Shown piece after piece: positions 44,626 through 52,144 of a DNA stretch of 64,000 nt (its first letter is position 1; every line of letters begins with the position of its first letter). The stretch covers positions 3,717,423-3,781,422 of the forward strand of contig LT629697.1 in the NCBI GenBank assembly GCA_900100325.1. Reading direction: 5' to 3'. The notes beneath the pieces were generated by a model. That model was not told the DNA's origin. It saw nothing but the letters and a program-made list of their open reading frames with translations, and did no database searches. Both the position numbers and the translations under genes were made by a program. Source of the stretch: Frankineae bacterium MT45 (lineage in GTDB: Bacteria > Actinomycetota > Actinomycetes > Mycobacteriales > Jatrophihabitantaceae).

Positions 44626-46167
44626 TCAGCTGGCCCGTCGGCGTACCGCGAGAGCCACCAGACCGGCGCCGACGAGCGCCAGCACCGCACCCAGGCCACC
44701 GATGCCGGTCGCGTCAAAGCCGGTGTTGGCCAGTGACGCGTCGTCAGTCGGGGTGGTAGCGGTGACGGTCGCCGCGGTGCCTGCGATGTGGAAGCTGAAC
44801 GTGGTGCTCGTGTGGGCACCGCTCAGCACCAGCGTGTGCGTCCCCGGAGCCAGCCCGGCCGGCACGGTGAAGGCGTAGATCAGGTTGCCGCTGGAGTCGG
44901 CCGTGACCGCAGCCAGCGTGATCGGCGTCGAGTGAACCACCGGCGTGACCTTCTCGCCCGGGACGAAGCCCGAGGCTGTGATGCTCAGGGATTCGCCCGG
45001 CGTCAGCGTGCTCCCCTGCGTGATCGGGTCACCATTCGGATCGGTGATCGAACCGACCGTGGCCCCCGGAGTCGGCGTCGCGGTGGCGACCGGGACCGGG
45101 GTCGGCGTCGGGCTTGAGGACGGCGCCGGTGTTGCGGTGGCGATCGGCGTCGGCGTGGCGGTAGCGACCGGCGTAGGCGTGGCCGTCGGTTCCGGGGTCG
45201 CGGTGGCGACCGGCGTGGCCACCGGAGTCGGCGTGACCTCCGGCGTCGGAGCTGGGGTCACGACCGGAGTCGGCGTCACCACCGGAGTTGGGGCCGGGGT
45301 AACGACGGGTGTCGGCGTCACCACCGGAGTCGGAGACGGCGAGACGACCGGCGTCGGCGTGACCACCGGAGTCGGAGACGGAGTCACGACCGGAGTCGGC
45401 GTGACCACCGGCGTCGGAGACGGCGTCACGACCGGAGTCGGGGTCACCACCGGCGTCGGAGACGGCGTTACGACCGGAGTCGGCGAAGGCGTCACGACCG
45501 GCGTCGGCGTCACGACCGGAGTCGGAGTCGGGGTGGAGGCAGCGACCGCCGGGTACACCTGGGTCCAGGTGCTCCCGGTGACGAGGACGTCGGCCACCCA
45601 GTACTGCGTTCCCGGGTTGGTCGCGATCCGAACCTGGTAGATGTTCGGGTTCGCGGTGGAGGCCGACGGGAAGTCAGTGATATGCAGCTGCAGGTTCGCC
45701 AGGCTGTCGTCATAGACGACCGGCACCGAGGCCGAGAGCGCGGCGATGGACGCTGGATAGTGGATAAGGCCGCTCGGATCGACGGTTGAGCCGACGATCT
45801 GCGACGAGCTCTCCTGCTCGGTCGTGCCCCAGAGTTTCGGGATGGTTCCGTCGACCGGCGTCACGTAGATCGTCGCCGCCGAGTGAACGGCGATTCCGTC
45901 TGTGGGCGCCGAGCTCGCGGCGAAGTAGGTGGCCATCGGCGTGTCGTTGATCGAGCCGGAGGTGATTTGGTGACCGGCTGCGTCGTAGAACGAGACAGTT
46001 CCCGACGCGTTGGGGTCCGGTTCGTAGGTCGGAGCCACGACCCCGGCCGAGGCGCCGGAGGAAACGACCAGAGTCGTTCCCAGCACCGCGGCTGAGAGAG
46101 CGACGAGGCTCAACACGGCCCTTCGCTTGCGGGTGGACACCTTACGGTGGGCTGGCTTCACTGACAC
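44626..46167 (-). CDS. Surface protein: shared head domain, Pro/Thr repeat stalk, LANTG-type tail
   Basis: 513 residues. Basic N-terminus and signal peptide to about residue 41, then a head domain (about 45-205: YEPDPNASGTVSFYDAAG, DGTIPKLWGTTEQESSSQIV, LQLHITDFPSASTANPNIY) shared with the proteins at 48094 and 52145. A stalk of Thr-Pro-Val repeats follows, then a strand-rich domain (ESLSITASGFVPGEKVTPVV). The end is a sorting-signal layout: LANTG at 479-483, a hydrophobic helix (GAVLALVGAGLVALAV) and RRRAS. LANTG differs from LPXTG; attachment by a sortase elsewhere is possible. A PHO-box-like element lies about 90 bases upstream. Confidence 0.85.
   Translation of the reverse strand: MSVKPAHRKVSTRKRRAVLSLVALSAAVLGTTLVVSSGASAGVVAPTYEPDPNASGTVSFYDAAGHQITSGSINDTPMATYFAASSAPTDGIAVHSAATIYVTPVDGTIPKLWGTTEQESSSQIVGSTVDPSGLIHYPASIAALSASVPVVYDDSLANLQLHITDFPSASTANPNIYQVRIATNPGTQYWVADVLVTGSTWTQVYPAVAASTPTPTPVVTPTPVVTPSPTPVVTPSPTPVVTPTPVVTPSPTPVVTPTPVVTPSPTPVVTPTPVVSPSPTPVVTPTPVVTPAPTPVVTPTPVVTPAPTPEVTPTPVATPVATATPEPTATPTPVATATPTPIATATPAPSSSPTPTPVPVATATPTPGATVGSITDPNGDPITQGSTLTPGESLSITASGFVPGEKVTPVVHSTPITLAAVTADSSGNLIYAFTVPAGLAPGTHTLVLSGAHTSTTFSFHIAGTAATVTATTPTDDASLANTGFDATGIGGLGAVLALVGAGLVALAVRRRAS
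45060..45535. repeat. Thr-Pro-Val coding repeats
   Basis: Repeated 18- to 30-base units of the type GGAGTCGGCGTCACCACC encode TPTPVVTPSPTPVVTP on the minus strand. Low-complexity stalk; copies are imperfect and probably variable between strains. Confidence 0.85.
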
Positions 46168-46256
46168 GACTCCTCTTGAGACATGGACACAGGTGTTCTT
46201 GCGAACAGGCCAAGGGTCACAACGTCAGGCGTACGTCGCGTCTCGAACTTGCGACT

Positions 46257-46289
46257 TTCGGACGTACCGACGGTTAACCACGGATGAAC
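46257..46289 (-). promoter_or_regulatory. PHO-box-like direct repeats upstream of the LANTG surface protein
   Basis: On the minus strand three contiguous 11-base units: GTTCATCCGTG, GTTAACCGTCG, GTACGTCCGAA. They match the actinobacterial PhoP unit GTTCA-type consensus (strong in the first two). The box is 90 bases upstream of the start at 46167. Confidence 0.65.
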
Positions 46290-46346
46290 TCACCCTGCGT
46301 CATCTTGCGTTTCAGTCGGGTGATCTTGGCCAGTTGTCACACGCGG

Positions 46347-47912
46347 TCAGGGCGCCACCACTGACGTACCGGTATCGGCCGGCAGAGTGGGCGAAGCCTC
46401 GACGATCGGGTGTGGGGTGAAGAGCGAGCCGGAGCCGCTCGATACGGCACCGGCCGAGCTGCTCGTCGCCCCAATTGCGCTTGTTTCATTGGGTGTGGCG
46501 GTTGGCGCCGAATCGGACGACGCACTTGACCCCGCGCTCGCTGCCGAGGTCGCAGCGCTCACCGTGGTGGTCACTCCCAACCCACCCGGGAAGCCGTAGC
46601 CGTCGGCCTTCCCGTACCCGTAGGCCGCGACCCCGAAGCCCTGCGGTCCGTCCAGGCGATGGGCGCCGACGCTGACGGGAACCTGCGCGCCCGAGTACCC
46701 GGAGGTCCCGATGACGCTGAAGGCGGTGGTATCGAGCCCGGAGCCGTCCAGCGAGAGCGCTGCGATCTGATCGCTGGGGGCAATGATGTTCAGATAATTC
46801 TGGGTGATCTGTGGCGTTGTCTGCGCCGACGGGGTGGCGACGGTGTAGCTGGTCAGAAACTGCGAAGTGGGGACCACGGTGAGGCTGAACGGGTCCCCCA
46901 CTGCGTCGTCCACCGAGTGACTCTGCGAATACTGCATAACCTGGATGGGCTTGTCCGAACTGATCACCGCGCTGTGGCCGATCTCGGTGTCGGTGAACTC
47001 ACCGGCGTCGAGCGTGGCGAGGAGCGCCCCGTCGACGGTGACGGTGGTCTTCGCGTCGGCGGCGACGACGCGGAAGAGATCACCCTTGCGGGTCGCGAAT
47101 GGCTCGGTGATGAAGCTGGTTCCCCAAGCGGAGGTGGGAAGCAGTTCCTCGGCCAGTGTGTTGCAGGCGACGGCGTCACGGGGCACGCTGGCGCACCGAT
47201 TGCCGGCCAGTACGGCAATCGGCTTGTCGGCCAGGACGTCGGTTCCGGTGAGGTCGGTGCTCATCACACCGGCGTCGGCGAGCTGATAGGTCTGACCCGC
47301 GTCCAGCGAGATGGGGTACGGCACGCCCTTCGGGTGAGCACCGACGGTCTCGGATGGGGTGATCGTCACGGTGGTGTTGTCGGCCGTGGCGACCGCCTCG
47401 AACTGGGAGCCGAAGGTCAGGTAGCTGGCGTAGGTCTGCACGATGTAGTGGTCGCCGAGTGTCTCGGTCGGCAGCGCCAGGAGTCCGTCGCTGGTGAAGG
47501 TCTCGGTGTTAAGCCCGGAGACGGTCACGGGATCGACCGCGGTGACGTGGATGCCGCCGGCCCCAACCCGGTCGTTGGTCATGTTCTGCACGGTCAGCGG
47601 CAGCGGAACGCGGGTGACCTCTCCCGCCGTCACCGCGAAGTTCGCGGTGAAGTCGAGCCCCGGGGCGGTGACGCGGCCGGTGGTCGAGTCGGTTGAGGTC
47701 ACCGAGAGGTAGAGATCGCTGGCGCCGTCGTAGTTGCCTTCAAAAGCCAACCAGAAGTCCTGACCCTGCGTCGTGTGGGTGAGGGTCAGCGACGCCGGCA
47801 CCGCGGCTGAAGACGGGATGGGGCTCGCCACTGCCACCCCGACGATGGCCGGCGACGTACATGACGCCCCGATCAGTAGGACCGTCGCGGCGATGCGGCT
47901 CAACGCTTTCAT
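46347..47912 (-). CDS. Secreted IgGFc-binding-domain-like protein
   Basis: 521 residues from ATG at 47912 (MKALSRIAATVLLIGASC). The signal sequence has GASC near residue 19, a marginal lipobox, so it may be a lipoprotein or simply secreted. The main part matches the IgGFc-binding N-terminal pattern: GQDFWLAFEGNYDG, LPTETLGDHYIVQTY, FEAVATADNTTVTITP, VLADKPIAVLAGNRCASVP, EELLPTSAWGTSFITEPFA, SDKPIQVMQYSQS. The C-terminal 90 residues are Ser/Ala/Thr-rich. Bacterial members are surface proteins of unknown ligand; the name does not prove antibody binding. A half PHO unit (GTTCATAGGCA) upstream is too weak to call. Confidence 0.8.
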   Translation of the reverse strand: MKALSRIAATVLLIGASCTSPAIVGVAVASPIPSSAAVPASLTLTHTTQGQDFWLAFEGNYDGASDLYLSVTSTDSTTGRVTAPGLDFTANFAVTAGEVTRVPLPLTVQNMTNDRVGAGGIHVTAVDPVTVSGLNTETFTSDGLLALPTETLGDHYIVQTYASYLTFGSQFEAVATADNTTVTITPSETVGAHPKGVPYPISLDAGQTYQLADAGVMSTDLTGTDVLADKPIAVLAGNRCASVPRDAVACNTLAEELLPTSAWGTSFITEPFATRKGDLFRVVAADAKTTVTVDGALLATLDAGEFTDTEIGHSAVISSDKPIQVMQYSQSHSVDDAVGDPFSLTVVPTSQFLTSYTVATPSAQTTPQITQNYLNIIAPSDQIAALSLDGSGLDTTAFSVIGTSGYSGAQVPVSVGAHRLDGPQGFGVAAYGYGKADGYGFPGGLGVTTTVSAATSAASAGSSASSDSAPTATPNETSAIGATSSSAGAVSSGSGSLFTPHPIVEASPTLPADTGTSVVAP

Positions 47913-47994
47913 GCTGTGGTGAACTCCTGATAGATCCTGAATGACATTCCGAGATCGAACAATTACTTGCGGCGACAATTGCCTGGATGTAGAA

Positions 47995-48026
47995 CGATCG
48001 GCCCGGAGTGCGCTCCGGGCCGATCG
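47995..48026 (-). terminator. Terminator hairpin after the IPT-domain gene
   Basis: A perfect 14-base stem CGATCGGCCCGGAG / CTCCGGGCCGATCG with a 4-base loop, 68 bases after the stop at 48094 on the minus strand, before the next leftward gene. No long U-tract. Confidence 0.7.
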
Positions 48027-48093
48027 TGTCACTGCCTATGAACTTGTTTTTACTGGCCGTTCTCCGCTGGTTGAGCGGGTGAGCCGATACCGA

Positions 48094-49740
48094 TCAGACT
48101 GCAGTGAAGACATCTGCGGCGACCAATGCGCTGGTTCCGCTCGCCGTGGTGACCGTGATGCTGTGGTTTCCCGCGGTCTGCGCGGGAGTCACCGCCGTGA
48201 TCTTCGTCGACGACACCACCGTGAAACTCGCCGCCGCCTTCGTACCGAACGTCACCTTCGTCGCACCAGTGAACCCAGTACCCGCGATCGTCACCGTCGT
48301 CCCACCAGCAATCGGACCCGACGTCGGCGAAATCGCCGTCACCGCCGGAGCCGCCGCCGTCGCAGTGAACACATCAGCGGCAACCAACGCACTCGTCCCA
48401 CCCGGCGTCGTCACCGTAATGCTGTGCGTCCCCGCCGTCTGGGCCGGAGTCACCGCCGTGATCTTCGTCGACGACACCACCGTGAAACTCGCCGCCGCCT
48501 TCGTACCGAACGTCACCTTCGTCGCACCAGTGAACCCAGTACCCGTGATCGTCACCGTCGTCCCACCAGCAATCGGACCCGACGTCGGCGAAATCGCCGT
48601 CACCGCCGGAGCCGCCGCCGTCGCAGTGAACACATCAGCCGCAACCAACGCACTCGTCCCACCCGGCGTCGTCACCGTAATGCTGTGCGTCCCCGCCGTC
48701 TGGGCCGGAGTCACCGCGGTGATCTTCGTCGACGACACCACCGTGAAACTCGCCGCCGCCTTCGTACCGAACGTCACCTTCGTCGCACCAGTGAACCCAG
48801 TACCCGTGATCGTCACCGTCGTCCCACCAGCAATCGGACCCGACGTCGGCGAAATCGCCGTCACCGCCGGACCCGCCGCCGTCGCAGTGAACACATCAGC
48901 CGCAACCAACGCACTCGTCCCACCCGGCGTCGTCACCGTGATGCTGTGCGTCCCCGCCGTCTGGGCCGGAGTCACCGCGGTGATCTTCGTCGACGACACC
49001 ACCGTGAAACTCGCCGCCGCCTTCGTACCGAACGTCACCTTCGTCGCACCAGTGAACCCAGTACCCGTGATCGTCACCGTCGTCCCACCAGCAATCGGAC
49101 CCGACGTCGGCGAAATCGCCGTCACCGCCGGGGCCGCTGTCGGAGTCGGGTAGATCTGAGTCCAGGTCGTTCCGGTGACCAGGATGTCGGCTACCCAGTA
49201 CGCGTCGTTCGGGAAGGCCTGCACCCGCACCTGGTAGATGTTCGGGTTTGCCGTCGAGTGCGAGGGGAAGTCGGTGATGTGCAGCTGGAAGTTGGCCAGG
49301 CTGTCGTCGTAGACCACTGGTCGCGTCTTGGCGATGGTGGCCAGGGCACCCGGGAACGCGTTCCCGTTGGGGTCGGTCGTGGAGCCGACGATCTGGGAGG
49401 AGGACTCCTGCTCGGTCGTGCCCCACAGCTTCGGGATGGTGCCATCGACCGGCGTCGCGAAGATGACCGAGGCCGAATGCAGCCCGGCGTCTGGAACCGC
49501 GCTGCTGGCCGCATAGTAAGTGGCGAACGGCGTCGAGTTGATCGACCCGGAGGTGATCTGCGTGCCAGCCGCGTTGTAGAACGCGACCGTCCCGGTCGCG
49601 TTCGCGTCTGGTTCGTAGGTGGGGGCGGTGGTGGCACCGCTGCTCGGGGCGACGAGAACGCTGAACGCGGTGAGGAGCATCGCTCCGGCCGCGACGATTC
49701 CCATACTCTTCCTGCTCGTGACGGGATTGAGCCTATTCAC
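48094..49740 (-). CDS. Surface protein: shared head domain plus four IPT/TIG domains
   Basis: 548 residues. Signal peptide (VAAGAMLLTAFSVLVAP) to about residue 37, head domain 40-200 (YEPDANATGTVAFYNAAG, GTIPKLWGTTEQESSSQIVG, FQLHITDFPSHSTANPNIYQ), then four 87-residue IPT domains, each with ISPTSGPIAGGTTVTITGTG and VTFGTKAAASFTVVSSTKI. No membrane anchor or sorting signal is seen, so it would be released or wall-bound non-covalently. The four repeats are nearly identical in DNA. PHO-box-like units lie about 100 bases upstream. The opposite strand has a long open frame that is a by-product of the repeat. Confidence 0.85.
   Translation of the reverse strand: MNRLNPVTSRKSMGIVAAGAMLLTAFSVLVAPSSGATTAPTYEPDANATGTVAFYNAAGTQITSGSINSTPFATYYAASSAVPDAGLHSASVIFATPVDGTIPKLWGTTEQESSSQIVGSTTDPNGNAFPGALATIAKTRPVVYDDSLANFQLHITDFPSHSTANPNIYQVRVQAFPNDAYWVADILVTGTTWTQIYPTPTAAPAVTAISPTSGPIAGGTTVTITGTGFTGATKVTFGTKAAASFTVVSSTKITAVTPAQTAGTHSITVTTPGGTSALVAADVFTATAAGPAVTAISPTSGPIAGGTTVTITGTGFTGATKVTFGTKAAASFTVVSSTKITAVTPAQTAGTHSITVTTPGGTSALVAADVFTATAAAPAVTAISPTSGPIAGGTTVTITGTGFTGATKVTFGTKAAASFTVVSSTKITAVTPAQTAGTHSITVTTPGGTSALVAADVFTATAAAPAVTAISPTSGPIAGGTTVTIAGTGFTGATKVTFGTKAAASFTVVSSTKITAVTPAQTAGNHSITVTTASGTSALVAADVFTAV
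48097..49131. repeat. 261-bp tandem repeat, four nearly identical copies
   Basis: The sequence CCCACCAGCAATCGGACCCG recurs at 48301, 48562, 48823 and 49084, exactly 261 bases apart. Each unit encodes one 87-residue IPT domain. Differences between units are few; the unit next to the stop codon is the most diverged. Confidence 0.95.
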
Positions 49741-49836
49741 TGAAGAACCCTCCGATAGTTGTTCACAGTCCGTACCAGAGCAGACTCACAGGGCAAGACA
49801 TACGAGACGCCTACGCACATCGCACAGCACCTGTCC

Positions 49837-49858
49837 TGGCGGTTAACTACGAATGAAT
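49837..49858 (-). promoter_or_regulatory. PHO-box-like direct repeats upstream of the IPT-domain protein
   Basis: Two contiguous 11-base units on the minus strand, ATTCATTCGTA and GTTAACCGCCA, 97 bases upstream of the start at 49740 and directly beyond the stop of the gene at 49864. The second unit is a good match, the first a fair one. Confidence 0.55.
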
Positions 49859-49863
49859 GAGCG

Positions 49864-50769
49864 CTAGGCCGCCGGCGTACGCGAGCGTCTGTAGAACCAG
49901 AGACCGCCACCGGCGAGTGCGGCGACGACGGCCAGCCCGGCGATCCAGAGCCCGGCGTTCGATCCGCTGTCATGCACCGCTGCGGCGTCCACTACCTTGG
50001 CCGCGCCTGTGGTGGACGCTGCGGCGGAGGACGGAGTAGCAGTCGCGGTCGCGACTACACCGGCACCACCTGGCGTCTTTCCGGCCGCCGTCGTCTTAGC
50101 CGCTCCCTTGGTCGGGTGTGCGGCCGCCGTCGTCGCCGTCGAGCCAGGAAGCGGCGGAATCTGGGGATCCAACTCAGAGGAGTGGGCGTCTCCCTTGTTG
50201 CAGGGCACATTCACCGGGTTGACCACTGACCAGGTGTTCCCCTTGACCACGATGTTGGTGGCCGGGTACTGGGAGTTGAGGGTTCCCCGGTCCGGCGCAG
50301 CGACGTAGATGCGCAACTGCAGCAGACCATTCACCTGCGGCTTGTACTCGTTCAGGAAGTCGGCCAGCGTGAAGTCCTGACCGGTGGCCTCGGCCATCGG
50401 GTACGCGATGTTCGAGTAGGTGGATGTGGCCGTGAGTGTGTCGCCATTCCACTGATCGGCGGTCGTATTCGGCCGGGGCTGGTAGGCCAGCAGGGTGGCC
50501 GCTCCACCCTTCACGTCGTAGCCGTCGGGCGCCTTCACCGAGCTGACTGCCCGCCAGACGAAGGGGCGGTCGTGGATGTTTCCCCCGGTGACGGGCTGGC
50601 CGGCCTTGTTGCAGAGTCCGATCGCACCGATCACGGCGGGATCGGTGTAGGGCACGGCGACGGCGGCCGAGGCGGCTCCCGCGCTGCCGAGGAGCAACGC
50701 GAGGATCCCGAGTCCGGCGGCGATCAGCAGCACGCTGCGACGGATGGCGGCGAAGAGGGCGCGGGTCAT
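49864..50769 (-). CDS. Membrane-anchored surface protein, divergent head domain
   Basis: 301 residues. Signal peptide (LLIAAGLGILALLLGSAGAA) to about 36; a region with GAIGLCNKAGQPVTGGNIHD, FVWRAVSS and LLQLRIYVAAPDRGT, TNIVVKGNTWSVVNP that aligns by pattern with the shared head domain (GTVSFY-AAG, ITSGSI, YQVRIATNPGT, WTQVYP); an Ala/Thr/Gly-rich linker; and a C-terminal helix GLWIAGLAVVAALAGGGLWF followed by YRRSRTPAA. Its start overlaps the stop of the DUF916 gene (ATGA at 50766-50769), so the two are coupled. Similar tail to a sortase signal but no LPXTG-like motif. Confidence 0.75.
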   Translation of the reverse strand: MTRALFAAIRRSVLLIAAGLGILALLLGSAGAASAAVAVPYTDPAVIGAIGLCNKAGQPVTGGNIHDRPFVWRAVSSVKAPDGYDVKGGAATLLAYQPRPNTTADQWNGDTLTATSTYSNIAYPMAEATGQDFTLADFLNEYKPQVNGLLQLRIYVAAPDRGTLNSQYPATNIVVKGNTWSVVNPVNVPCNKGDAHSSELDPQIPPLPGSTATTAAAHPTKGAAKTTAAGKTPGGAGVVATATATPSSAAASTTGAAKVVDAAAVHDSGSNAGLWIAGLAVVAALAGGGLWFYRRSRTPAA

Positions 50770-52010
50770 GACGAGGTCTCCGGGGTAGCCCCGACCGGGA
50801 CGGGCGAGGTGCTCGAGTGGTCCAGATCCTCCGGCTGGTCGGCGTCGGTCGGATCGCTCGGGCCGGATGGGCGCGGGTTACGGGACTTCGGGCCACCCCC
50901 GGCCGGGCGAGTCGGCGGGCGGCGACGGCGCCGGCGGATCAGCACGATCGTCAGCACGATGAGGAGCAGCAGCCCGATCAGGATCAGGATGGCCATCCAC
51001 GGGATCGCGTGGAAGGAGACGCTCTTGGTCACCGTCTTCGGGTTGCCGTAGAGAGATCCCTTGACAGGCATGGGTGATGCCGTGATGTGCGCGTGCTCGA
51101 AGATGGTCGGCAGCACACCCTTGACGTCAACCGCCATCCGTACGCCTACGCCGGGTAGCAGCAGGTCCTGGTTCGGGATGGGATCCGCCTTGGCCTTCGT
51201 GCCGAAGAGGCCGGTGACGCTCACTGCCTGGCGGACACCAACGTTGACATTGCCGCCATTGCGGAGCAGGTACGTCACGTGGGCCACTCCGCCGCCGATC
51301 GGGTTGGAGGCAGCCTTGTAGCTGACCTTCACGTCCGAGATCGTGAGCAGCGAGCGAACCGCACCCTTGACTCGCACATAGACCCGGGTGGCGACGCGCT
51401 GATCCAACCGCACGTTCTGCCCCTTCGGGTTGAGGCCGAGGGTCTGCAGCGAGGCGACGATGCCGGCGCTGTGGTCACCGGGTGAGGCGCCGGCCGGCAC
51501 GTGCAGCGTAAAGGGCAGCACCACCCGCCCGGGGCCTGAGGCGGTGGTTCCAGGTACGTGGACCGTCTGCTGGCGCGCCGGCAGCTGGATCCAGACTCCC
51601 GCATTTCTCGGTACGAACGCCTGCGGCGCGACGCTCAATGTTCCGTCGATGCCGTTGACGAGGTCGGTCGAGTAAATGAGGAGATCCAGCGGCTTGGCGG
51701 AGTAGTTGGTGATCGCCACTGAGTCGGTGTAAACGCCCCCCGGACCAGAGGTGTAGGAGAAGAACGGGCGAGAGTCGTTCTTGCCGTTCGTCGCCGGACC
51801 GATACCGAAGGTGGCGCGGTCGGCCGGCTTGGTCGGCGGGACGACGCTCGGGGTATTCGTGACGGGGGTCGGCTGCGGCGTCGCGGCGTTGGCACGCGAG
51901 GCGGGAGAGAGCAGGCTGAGCAGCGCGGCTACCAGCGCCAGCGCGAGCGGGACCAGCAGGAAGCTACGTCCGCGGTTGGCGCTCGAGGTCTGTAGAGATT
52001 GGGCGGGCAT
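50766..52010 (-). CDS. DUF916 / WxL-associated cell-surface protein
   Basis: 414 residues from ATG at 52010 (MPAQSLQTSSANRGRSF). Signal peptide LLVPLALALVAALLSLLSP, then a DUF916-type region: FGIGPATNGKNDSRPFFSYT, YTDSVAITNYSAKPLDLLIY, AGVWIQLPARQQTVHVPG, VVLPFTLHVPAGASPGDHSA and RVATRVYVRVKGAV. A second strand-rich region, a membrane helix (ILILIGLLLLIVLTIVLI) and a cytoplasmic Arg/Pro-rich tail follow. In Firmicutes DUF916 proteins bind WxL proteins and peptidoglycan. Here the preceding gene ends in a WxL-like segment, which supports an equivalent pairing. Confidence 0.82.
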   Translation of the reverse strand: MPAQSLQTSSANRGRSFLLVPLALALVAALLSLLSPASRANAATPQPTPVTNTPSVVPPTKPADRATFGIGPATNGKNDSRPFFSYTSGPGGVYTDSVAITNYSAKPLDLLIYSTDLVNGIDGTLSVAPQAFVPRNAGVWIQLPARQQTVHVPGTTASGPGRVVLPFTLHVPAGASPGDHSAGIVASLQTLGLNPKGQNVRLDQRVATRVYVRVKGAVRSLLTISDVKVSYKAASNPIGGGVAHVTYLLRNGGNVNVGVRQAVSVTGLFGTKAKADPIPNQDLLLPGVGVRMAVDVKGVLPTIFEHAHITASPMPVKGSLYGNPKTVTKSVSFHAIPWMAILILIGLLLLIVLTIVLIRRRRRRPPTRPAGGGPKSRNPRPSGPSDPTDADQPEDLDHSSTSPVPVGATPETSS

Positions 52011-52074
52011 GGCATGTAGTGCACTCGCCCCGGGCAACGGCAGTGAGGCGCAAACATGAACAACGCACAACGTA

Positions 52075-52115
52075 GAGAAGCAGGGCGGGCAAACAATCTG
52101 CCCGCCCTGCTTCTC
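52075..52115 (-). terminator. Long perfect hairpin between the Ig-like and DUF916 genes
   Basis: A 17-base perfect stem GAGAAGCAGGGCGGGCA / TGCCCGCCCTGCTTCTC with a 7-base loop, 30 bases after the stop of the upstream gene at 52145. It may terminate or attenuate transcription into the DUF916 gene. Confidence 0.75.
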
Positions 52116-52144
52116 GGTAATGCGCTAGCTACCTAACGATCAAC

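Noticed and set aside
45060-45535. Repeats in the Pro/Thr region considered as a CRISPR array
   Set aside because: Units are in frame and encode TPTPVV; there are no spacers of constant length and no cas genes.
46347-47912. Lipoprotein assignment for the IgGFc-type protein
   Set aside because: GASC resembles a lipobox but the position -3 Gly is unusual, so I kept it as undecided.
47900-48060. Fifth PHO box before the IgGFc-type gene (GTTCATAGGCA)
   Set aside because: Only one unit matches and the next unit in register (GTGACACGATC) is a poor match.
47941-49743. 600-codon open frame on the plus strand opposite the IPT-domain gene
   Set aside because: It is the complement of the 261-bp repeat; the minus frame has a signal peptide, head domain and recognisable IPT domains, whereas this one is Arg/His-rich and repetitive.
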